A DNA stretch of 19,365 nt from Bellilinea sp034411135 (GTDB lineage Bacteria; Chloroflexota; Anaerolineae; Anaerolineales; Anaerolineaceae). The notes under the pieces were generated by a model that was not told the DNA's origin, did not search any database, and worked only from the letters and a program-made list of their open reading frames with translations. Shown here in pieces: positions 13,668-19,365 of this stretch (positions are counted from its first letter, which is position 1; each line of letters begins with the position of its first letter). Position numbers and translations under genes: made by a program. The DNA lies in NCBI GenBank assembly GCA_034411135.1, contig DAOUMN010000060.1, positions 1 through 19,365 of the forward strand, given 5' to 3'.

Positions 13668-15515
13668 ATGTCTCAAATACTGCCTGCTTCTGTTTTAGAA
13701 AACGGTAAGATGGGCGAACGAATTGTAAATGATTTTTGCATCACCTTCAGCACGGTGAATGGATCCGGTTCGGCGACCTCTAATCTCATCCTGCTCAAAT
13801 CGTTGTTCCGCATGGGAATACCGGTTAATGGAAAGAATATCTTTCCTTCCAATATTCAGGGATTACCAACCTGGTATTCCATCCGCCTGAGTAAAAAGGG
13901 CTACTTGGCGCGTGTGGAGATGGATAACATTGTAGTCGCCATGAATCCTGCAACGATGGCGACCGAAATGAAATTTCTGGTTCCGGGCGGTGTCTTGTTC
14001 TACGCGGATGATATTAAATTCGAATCAACGCGTGATGACGTGATTCTTTATCCTATGCCAGTGCGCCGACTGGTAAAGGAAGCGGATCCACCGCAAAACC
14101 TGCGGGATTACATGGCAAATATGGTTTATGTTGGTGTGGTAGCGCAAATGCTTGGCATTGATATGGATGTTATCTATGATGTTCTCGATGCTCACTTCAA
14201 TGGAAAGAAAAAAGCGATCGATTCGAACTGGGCGATCATCCAGGCTGCTGCCAGTTGGGCAAGAGACAACCTGATCAAACAAGATGCATATTTTGTGGAG
14301 CCCATGCCGCCGCTTGAAGGGTATATCATCAGCGAGGGTAATGCGGCATCTGCTTTAGGGTCCTTGTACGGCGGGGTTCAATTCACTGCTTGGTATCCGA
14401 TCACGCCCGCATCCAGCCTGGCAGAGTCGGTAATGGAGTATTTGCCCTCGCTGCGCAGCGATCCAGAAACCGGAAAGACAACCTCGATCGTTATCCAGGC
14501 GGAAGACGAAATTGCTGCCATTGGTATGACAGTCGGAGCGGGCTGGGCTGGTTTGCGTGCCATGACCTCGACTTCGGGGCCAGGCATATCGTTGATGGCG
14601 GAATATCTGGGACTAGCGTATTACGCCGAGGTTCCGGTGGTGGTTTGGGACGTGCAACGAGTAGGACCTTCCACCGGTTTACCGACACGCACTGCCCAGG
14701 GCGACCTGACGTTTGCTAACTTCATCAGTCATGGTGATACGGAGTATGTGATCTTACTGCCCAGCAACGTAAAGGAATGTTTTGAGTTTGGATGGAAATC
14801 TTTCGATATTGCTGAACGACTGCAAACGCCAGTGTTCATTCTCACCGACCTGGATATTGGAATGAACTATCATATTTCGCCGCGCTTTGAATATCCGGAT
14901 CAGCCGATCGATCGTGGAAAAGTGCTCTGGGAAGATGAACTGCAGGCGATGCTGGATAAAATGGATGGGAAGTGGGGTCGCTATCTGGATATAGACGGGG
15001 ACGGGATACCCTACCGCACACTGCCTGGCAACCGTCACCCGGCAAGCGCATATTTTGCCCGTGGCACGGGACATGATGAGATGACCCGCTATAGTGAAGA
15101 CCCAGATGTGTGGGAGCGCGGCTTGAACCGCCTTAAGCATAAAATCTGGCACAATCGTTATTTACTGCCCGAACCCGAGATTCACACTATGCAGGGAGCC
15201 AAATTTGCCATTGTAGGCTATGGTTCTACGGATCCTGCAATTATTGAGGCGCGCGATTTGCTAGCGGAAATGGGAATTGCTACGGATTATATGCGTATCC
15301 GCTCGCTGCCTTTCCGGGATGAGGTATGCAATTTCTTGCATGACCATGATCACACCTATGTAGTGGAATTGAACCGTGATGGTCAATTGAAGCAGTTACT
15401 GACCATGCACTATTCCGAGTGTGGTTCGCGGCTGCGTCAGGTATCCCATATCGACGGGATGCCCATCACCGCCAAATGGATTGTGGAACGGATTCTTAAG
15501 ATGGAGGGTAAATAA
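13668..15515 (+). CDS. korA: 2-oxoacid:ferredoxin oxidoreductase, fused gamma-alpha subunit
   Basis: The 615-residue protein joins a gamma domain (about 20-190, with GSGSATSNLILLKSLFRMG and the NIQGLPTWY segment) to an alpha domain (from about 220). The alpha domain carries GNAASALGSLYGGVQF and YPITPASSLAE, followed by QAEDEIAAIG and TSTSGPGISLM. Near 445-490 there is RTLPGNRHPASAYFARGTGH, typical of the KorA group found in actinobacteria and Chloroflexota. The C-terminal transketolase-like domain ends near 615. With KorB it oxidatively decarboxylates a 2-oxoacid with CoA, reducing ferredoxin. 2-oxoglutarate is the commonest substrate in this subgroup, but pyruvate or branched-chain oxoacids cannot be excluded. 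No delta (ferredoxin) subunit is encoded here. It is the middle gene of the regulator-korA-korB operon. Confidence 0.9.
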   Translation: MSQILPASVLENGKMGERIVNDFCITFSTVNGSGSATSNLILLKSLFRMGIPVNGKNIFPSNIQGLPTWYSIRLSKKGYLARVEMDNIVVAMNPATMATEMKFLVPGGVLFYADDIKFESTRDDVILYPMPVRRLVKEADPPQNLRDYMANMVYVGVVAQMLGIDMDVIYDVLDAHFNGKKKAIDSNWAIIQAAASWARDNLIKQDAYFVEPMPPLEGYIISEGNAASALGSLYGGVQFTAWYPITPASSLAESVMEYLPSLRSDPETGKTTSIVIQAEDEIAAIGMTVGAGWAGLRAMTSTSGPGISLMAEYLGLAYYAEVPVVVWDVQRVGPSTGLPTRTAQGDLTFANFISHGDTEYVILLPSNVKECFEFGWKSFDIAERLQTPVFILTDLDIGMNYHISPRFEYPDQPIDRGKVLWEDELQAMLDKMDGKWGRYLDIDGDGIPYRTLPGNRHPASAYFARGTGHDEMTRYSEDPDVWERGLNRLKHKIWHNRYLLPEPEIHTMQGAKFAIVGYGSTDPAIIEARDLLAEMGIATDYMRIRSLPFRDEVCNFLHDHDHTYVVELNRDGQLKQLLTMHYSECGSRLRQVSHIDGMPITAKWIVERILKMEGK

Positions 15516-15518
15516 CCC

Positions 15519-16565
15519 ATGGCGACTCAGGCAGTCCCAAAAACTCAACTCAACCGGGTTGGATTGAATCGCGCCGATTATAAAGGACACAACAGCACGC
15601 TATGTGCTGGTTGTGGGCACAACTCCATTTCGAATCAAATCGTCGCCGCCTTGTATGAATTGGACGTTATCCCGGAAATGGTGGTTAAGTTTTCCGGGAT
15701 TGGGTGTTCTTCGAAAAGCCCGACCTATTTCCTCAATCGTTCATTCGGTTTCAATGGGCTGCACGGGCGCATGCCCTCCCTGGCATTGGGCGCTTTGTTT
15801 GCGGATCACACCTTAAAAGGGATTGGCGTCAGCGGTGATGGGGATACGGCCAGCATTGGAATGGGACAATTCAAACACATGGTGCGCCGCAATTTGCCGA
15901 TGGTTTATATTGTCGAGAACAACGGCGTTTATGGACTGACCAAAGGGCAATTCTCTGCTACGGCGGAGCAAGGGCTGGAGTTAAAACGACAAGGGGTGAA
16001 TAAATACTTCCCGATTGACATCTGCATGGAAGCCTTGATCAGCCGGGCTTCTTTTGTGGCGCGTTCATTCGCCGGTGACGCCAAGCAGGTTAAGGAAATT
16101 TTCAAAGCGGCTTTCAGTCATCGTGGCGTGGCTGTGATCGATATCATCAGCCCATGCGTTACGTTTCATAACAAAGACGATTCGTACCATTCCTATGCCT
16201 GGGGAAAAGAAAACGAGATGCCGCTGCATGATATTTCATACGTGCCAGCGAGGGATGAAATCACCATCGAGGATTACGAACCCGGTACAATGCGAGAAGT
16301 CACGTTGCATGATGGTGCAACGATTGTACTGAAGAAACTCGACCGTGATTACGATCCCACCAATATCTATGAAGCTTTGCGTGTTTTACATGAAGCCGAA
16401 GACCATAATTGGATGTTGACCGGAATTTTATATGTCAATCCAAGTATGACAACCGTCTTTGACCTGTACGATTTACCAGAAACACCGCTCAACCGAATGC
16501 CAAAGGAAAAACTTCGCCCGAGCCCTGAGTCGCTGGATGAGATAATGAGTCAATTTGCGCGATAA
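15519..16565 (+). CDS. korB: 2-oxoacid:ferredoxin oxidoreductase, beta subunit
   Basis: The 348-residue TPP-binding subunit starts at ATG 15519, three bases after korA, with GGAGGG at 15503-15508. CAGCGH (C29, C32), GIGCSS (C63) and SPCVTFHN (C203) supply the four cysteines of its 4Fe-4S cluster. GDGDTASIG (106-114) and VENNGVYGLTKGQFS (132-146) form the TPP/magnesium site. The core ends near 290, and the remaining residues make a C-terminal extension that is longer than the usual beta subunit of about 290. The protein draws electrons from the hydroxyalkyl-TPP intermediate to ferredoxin. The gene ends 13 bases from the convergent sulfurtransferase with no terminator in the gap. Confidence 0.92.
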   Translation: MATQAVPKTQLNRVGLNRADYKGHNSTLCAGCGHNSISNQIVAALYELDVIPEMVVKFSGIGCSSKSPTYFLNRSFGFNGLHGRMPSLALGALFADHTLKGIGVSGDGDTASIGMGQFKHMVRRNLPMVYIVENNGVYGLTKGQFSATAEQGLELKRQGVNKYFPIDICMEALISRASFVARSFAGDAKQVKEIFKAAFSHRGVAVIDIISPCVTFHNKDDSYHSYAWGKENEMPLHDISYVPARDEITIEDYEPGTMREVTLHDGATIVLKKLDRDYDPTNIYEALRVLHEAEDHNWMLTGILYVNPSMTTVFDLYDLPETPLNRMPKEKLRPSPESLDEIMSQFAR

Positions 16566-16578
16566 AGTCTTCTTCTTC

Positions 16579-17427
16579 TCATCCGGTTTCGATCGGGCGT
16601 GACGGATCGCGAATCCACTCACTCCAGGAGCCGGCATACAATTTTGCACCTTGTATGCCGGCGTATTGCATTGCCAGCAGGTGATGACAGGAAGTTACTC
16701 CTGAACCACAATAGACAATGACATTTTCCGGCGGTGTTTCATCAAGCAGGCGGGTAAATTCTTCGCGCAGCAAGTGCGCGGGTTTCATTCGTCCGTCCGA
16801 TTGCAGGTTATATTCATGAAAACGGTTCAGGCTGCTGGGAATGCGACCGGCGATGGTATCGATGGGTTCAATCTCACCGCGGTAGCGGGCTGGTATGCGG
16901 GCGTCGATAATTTTGTATGCCGGATCAGCAAGCAGGTGGAGTATCTCCTGGCTGGTTGCAAGACGGCTCATGTCCGCCTTGCCATTAAATAGTCTTGCAG
17001 CCCGAGTCTCGATGCCGCCAGTCAATGGAAAGCCGCGGCTTTTCCACGCGGTCAAACCGCCGTTGAGTACCGCGACGGCGGAGTGTCCTACCCAGTGCAG
17101 CATCCACCACAGGCGCGAGCAAAATGCGCCGCCAACCGAATCCAATACAACTACCTGATGCGCATTGGAAACACCCAAGTTGCCCATCCGCAGGCAAAAT
17201 TCGTCCGGGTCGGGCAGCGGGTGACGCCCGGATTGAGGGTTTTGGTCTGCAGACAGGTCGCGGTTTAGATGAGCATAGACCGATCCGGGTATGTGCACCT
17301 GTTGATAATCGCTAAAACCCCACTCTGGGTTCGTCAAATCGAAACGACAGTCGATCACAATCCAGTTAGGATTTAAGTAGTTTTCGTATAGCTGATCAAC
17401 TTCTATCAGGGTGGAAAATGTGGACAT
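16579..17427 (-). CDS. sseA: Tandem-rhodanese sulfurtransferase (3-mercaptopyruvate type)
   Basis: I start at ATG 17427 (282 residues, the usual SseA length), preceded on the minus strand by AAGGAA with 7-base spacing. The reading frame is open to 17493 but that start lacks support. It has two rhodanese domains: an inactive N-terminal one (about 5-130, DCRFDL and HIPGSVYAHLNRDLS) and a catalytic one (about 150-282) with C230 in CGSGVTSC. The CG(S/T)GVT loop is the mercaptopyruvate sulfurtransferase form rather than the CRKGVT of thiosulfate sulfurtransferases. It makes a persulfide from 3-mercaptopyruvate or thiosulfate; substrate choice is by motif only. It follows pyruvate kinase by 66 bases and is probably co-transcribed with it. 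Confidence 0.87.
   Translation of the reverse strand: MSTFSTLIEVDQLYENYLNPNWIVIDCRFDLTNPEWGFSDYQQVHIPGSVYAHLNRDLSADQNPQSGRHPLPDPDEFCLRMGNLGVSNAHQVVVLDSVGGAFCSRLWWMLHWVGHSAVAVLNGGLTAWKSRGFPLTGGIETRAARLFNGKADMSRLATSQEILHLLADPAYKIIDARIPARYRGEIEPIDTIAGRIPSSLNRFHEYNLQSDGRMKPAHLLREEFTRLLDETPPENVIVYCGSGVTSCHHLLAMQYAGIQGAKLYAGSWSEWIRDPSRPIETG
16630..16662. repeat. Perfect 12-bp inverted repeat inside the sulfurtransferase gene
   Basis: GCCGGCATACAA (16630-16641) and TTGTATGCCGGC (16651-16662) pair perfectly around a 9-base loop, 64 bases beyond the korB stop. Neither side has a T-run, so it is not a standard terminator. In the sulfurtransferase reading direction the arms encode parts of YAGIQ and KLYAGS. 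Confidence 0.8.
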
Positions 17428-17434
17428 GATAACG

Positions 17435-17440
17435 TTCCTT
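17435..17440 (-). promoter_or_regulatory. Ribosome binding site choosing ATG 17427
   Basis: AAGGAA on the minus strand lies 7 bases before ATG 17427, with GAGGA just upstream of it (17441-17445). It supports the 282-residue sulfurtransferase over the longer reading. Confidence 0.6.
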
Positions 17441-17493
17441 TCCTCTAGATGCAATGGGGAGCAATCTGACCGAGGAGGATCTATTATCCGCAA

Positions 17494-18954
17494 TCAGGTC
17501 CATTCCCCAACCGTGTAGAGGAGCGTAATGTTCGGCGGTCGCAACGCACCGACCGGAAATCCGCTGATGATGACCACCTGATCGCCGTTATGAATTGGGG
17601 TGGATGCTACCAGCGCCGCCTCGACGCTGGCGATCATGGCTTCAACAGTCGAGGCGTAAGGCACCAGGAACGGAGTAACACCCCAGTACAACCCCAGGCG
17701 ACGGTAAGTGTATTCTTCCGGTGTGAAGGCAAACACGGGTACATCCGGACGGGACTTGGACATCAGCAGGGCAGTTTTTCCGGTTTGGGTGAAAACCGCA
17801 ATCGCGGCAACTTTACGATCATGCGCCAGTTCGCGTGCGGCACGGGTGATGGCGAGCGCATCGTCCTGTGGCGCTTCTTCGGGGCGGATAGAGTAGTGAG
17901 CGTATTCGGCGGCGTTCGCTTCTGCTTCGCGAATGATGCTCGCCATGACGCTGACTGCTTCGACCGGGTAGGAGCCCGACGCGGTCTCGCCGGACAACAT
18001 GACCGCGTCCGTGCCGTCAAAGATTGCATTGGCAACATCCGATGCTTCAGCACGGGTTGGTCGTGGATTGCGTATCATCGAGTCGAGCATCTGGGTGGCG
18101 GTGATGACCGGTTTGGCGTGGCGGTTTGCCATGTCGATGATCTTTTTTTGAATGATGGGTACCGTGGAGGGGGAAGTTTCCACGCCGAGATCGCCACGCG
18201 CAACCATGACCCCATCGGCAGCGTGAATAATCTCGTGCAGATTTTGGATGGCTTCGGGGCGTTCCAGTTTGGCGATAATCGGTGTGTCGGCGCGCGGCGG
18301 GTACAATTCACGCATTGCACTGCGAACCACTTCGATATCTTCAGCCCGGTGAACAAAACTGATAGCAACCAGATCAATTCCCTGTTTTAGCCCAAATTCA
18401 AGATCTTCGCGATCTTTCTCCGTAAAACAGGGAATGCCCAGGGCTGCACCCGGCAAATTGACGCCTTTGTTCGAAGATAATGTGCCTCCCAATACAACCC
18501 GGGCGACTACTGACTCCCCCTCGACAGATATTACTTCAAATTCAAGGTTGCCGTCATCCAACAGAATTCGATTGCCAACTACCACACCGCGAGCAAGATT
18601 GGGAACATCCAACGGGATGAGGGTTGCATCGCTCCGAGTTTCGGCAAAATGGGCTTGATTGGCAACCTGGGTCAAAACAACTTCCTGACCGGCGGTGAGC
18701 GCAATCCCTTCAGCGGGTAATTTTCCCACCCGCAATTTTGGACCTTGCAAGTCCTGCAAGATGCTGATGGGTTTATTCATGTCCTCCGATAATCGGCGAA
18801 TCAGTTGAATTTTTTCTGCATGTTCAGGATGGGAGCCGTGCGAAAAATTCAAGCGGGCAACGTCGATTCCGGCTTCAATCAATTTACGCAGTGTGTTTTC
18901 ATCTTGACTGGCTGGACCAATAGTGGCAACAATTTTCGCTTTGCGAAACAGCAT
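17494..18954 (-). CDS. pyk: Pyruvate kinase
   Basis: The 486-residue enzyme converts phosphoenolpyruvate and ADP to pyruvate and ATP. It starts at ATG 18954 after GAGGTG on the minus strand. Signatures run in order: KIVATIGPAS (7-16), ARLNFSHG, the B-domain (about 70-170), AKLERPEAI with the catalytic lysine, VARGDLGVE with metal ligands, ITATQMLDSM and SGETASGSYP. The C-terminal effector domain (about 350-486) is complete. The extra PEP-utilising domain of some bacterial enzymes is absent. It has its own upstream region, next to an IS630 remnant, and the sulfurtransferase follows by 66 bases. The product links to the neighbouring 2-oxoacid oxidation genes only if KorAB uses pyruvate. Confidence 0.95.
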   Translation of the reverse strand: MLFRKAKIVATIGPASQDENTLRKLIEAGIDVARLNFSHGSHPEHAEKIQLIRRLSEDMNKPISILQDLQGPKLRVGKLPAEGIALTAGQEVVLTQVANQAHFAETRSDATLIPLDVPNLARGVVVGNRILLDDGNLEFEVISVEGESVVARVVLGGTLSSNKGVNLPGAALGIPCFTEKDREDLEFGLKQGIDLVAISFVHRAEDIEVVRSAMRELYPPRADTPIIAKLERPEAIQNLHEIIHAADGVMVARGDLGVETSPSTVPIIQKKIIDMANRHAKPVITATQMLDSMIRNPRPTRAEASDVANAIFDGTDAVMLSGETASGSYPVEAVSVMASIIREAEANAAEYAHYSIRPEEAPQDDALAITRAARELAHDRKVAAIAVFTQTGKTALLMSKSRPDVPVFAFTPEEYTYRRLGLYWGVTPFLVPYASTVEAMIASVEAALVASTPIHNGDQVVIISGFPVGALRPPNITLLYTVGEWT

Positions 18955-19020
18955 CGTTCACCTCACTCTGTTCTGGGCACGATAGGTACGCATTCATTGT
19001 ACCAAAGGGAAATATTTTTT
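18955..19020 (-). promoter_or_regulatory. Candidate pyruvate kinase promoter with overlapping inverted repeat
   Basis: On the minus strand TACAAT (18996-19001) is a fair -10; no good -35 is present at 16-18 bases. GGTAC (18985-18989) and GTACC (18999-19003) form an inverted repeat with a 9-base centre, overlapping this -10 and the expected start, so a repressor could sit there. Evidence is weak. Confidence 0.35.
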
Positions 19021-19365
19021 GGGGCGCCCGTACAGTTACTGATCCTTGCACATGTTTCTAAAGTTCGTAACCCGCATTGTGGACGAAAGCCTGGATCAAT
19101 TGCGGTCTACGTTGCATGCGGCGCTTCGAGTTCTTGATCAACACTTCCAGGTCAGGCAAATGATCACAGGCGATATTGGCCAAATCAGCAAGTTTCAGAT
19201 AGCTCCAAAACCATTCGGTCGGGTTGAGGTCCGGGGCATAGCCTGGCAATTGCTCCAGGTAGATGCGCTTGGCAACTCCGTTTGCCAGGTAGGCTTTGAC
19301 GATCCTGGAACGATGCGTCGGAATACCGTCCCAGATGACCAGGAGCAAACCTGGGATCATGCGCA
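19005..19365 (-). mobile_element. IS630-family insertion sequence, one end only
   Basis: The transposase marks an IS whose end should lie between its stop (19058) and the pyruvate kinase promoter. The exact edge is not defined, because the other terminal repeat is outside. The abrupt GC-rich GGGCGCCC palindrome (19022-19029) and the GTACAGTTACTG just inside it are candidate end sequences. IS630 elements insert at TA, and TA is present nearby. Confidence 0.5.
19058..19365 (-). CDS. IS630-family transposase, C-terminal part (runs off window)
   Basis: The frame is open to the last base, so only the C-terminal 102 residues are seen. The visible part has VIWDGIPTHRS (second catalytic aspartate of the DDE triad) and LPGYAPDLNPTEWFWSYLK (catalytic glutamate in NPxExFW), the standard IS630/Tc1-like endonuclease ending. 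The catalytic residues seen are intact, so it is not visibly broken, but the N-terminal helix-turn-helix half is outside. Transcription points toward pyruvate kinase. Confidence 0.85.
   Translation of the reverse strand, partial: RMIPGLLLVIWDGIPTHRSRIVKAYLANGVAKRIYLEQLPGYAPDLNPTEWFWSYLKLADLANIACDHLPDLEVLIKNSKRRMQRRPQLIQAFVHNAGYEL

Noticed and set aside
16630..16662. Classic rho-independent terminator for korAB
   Set aside because: The stem is perfect but no T-run follows on either strand, so it is recorded as an inverted repeat only.
17590..18390. 266-codon open frame on the plus strand opposite pyruvate kinase
   Set aside because: Antisense shadow of a complete, well-conserved pyk; no ribosome site and no recognisable motif.

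Overview
The window reads as chromosomal DNA from an anaerobic or facultative bacterium. It most resembles a member of the Chloroflexota, class Anaerolineae. That placement is an inference from gene content: fused nuoCD beside nuoB and nuoI, a two-subunit 2-oxoacid:ferredoxin oxidoreductase whose alpha subunit carries the gamma domain, a RicT/PSP1 protein, and anchored multihaem cytochromes. No rRNA, tRNA, CRISPR array, phage gene or replication origin was seen.

Left part (1-3728): a multihaem c-type cytochrome cut by the window edge and closed by a strong terminator. A two-gene operon follows, coding a membrane-anchored nine-haem cytochrome c and a cytochrome b of FdnI type fused to a C-terminal mono-haem cytochrome c. 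Together they look like a quinone-linked electron outlet across the membrane.

Centre (3730-12782): a divergently transcribed winged-helix regulator with SufR-like cysteines faces a consensus sigma-70 promoter. That promoter drives a tightly packed run of nine genes: nuoB, nuoCD, nuoI, a small CxxC/CxxC protein, mrp, ricT, a LmbE/PIG-L deacetylase, an M20 amidohydrolase and a BtuF-like metal-receptor-fold protein without a signal peptide. Only the quinone-reducing connecting module of complex I is present. The genes for its membrane arm and NADH module are not in the window. The first six genes share an iron-sulfur theme: complex I subunits with clusters N2 and N6, an Ind1-type P-loop carrier, a cysteine-rich small protein, RicT, and a probably Fe-S- or metal-sensing regulator.

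Right-centre (12783-16565): a GntR/FCD regulator with its own extended -10 promoter and three similar, helically phased repeats, followed by korA-korB for ferredoxin-linked 2-oxoacid oxidation. The low-potential ferredoxin it makes could feed a complex I lacking the NADH module, which would tie the two central regions together (inference).

Right end (16579-19365, minus strand): a 3-mercaptopyruvate sulfurtransferase-like rhodanese and pyruvate kinase run toward korB and stop 13 bp from it. Beyond the pyruvate kinase promoter region lies the 3' part of an IS630-family transposase that leaves the window.
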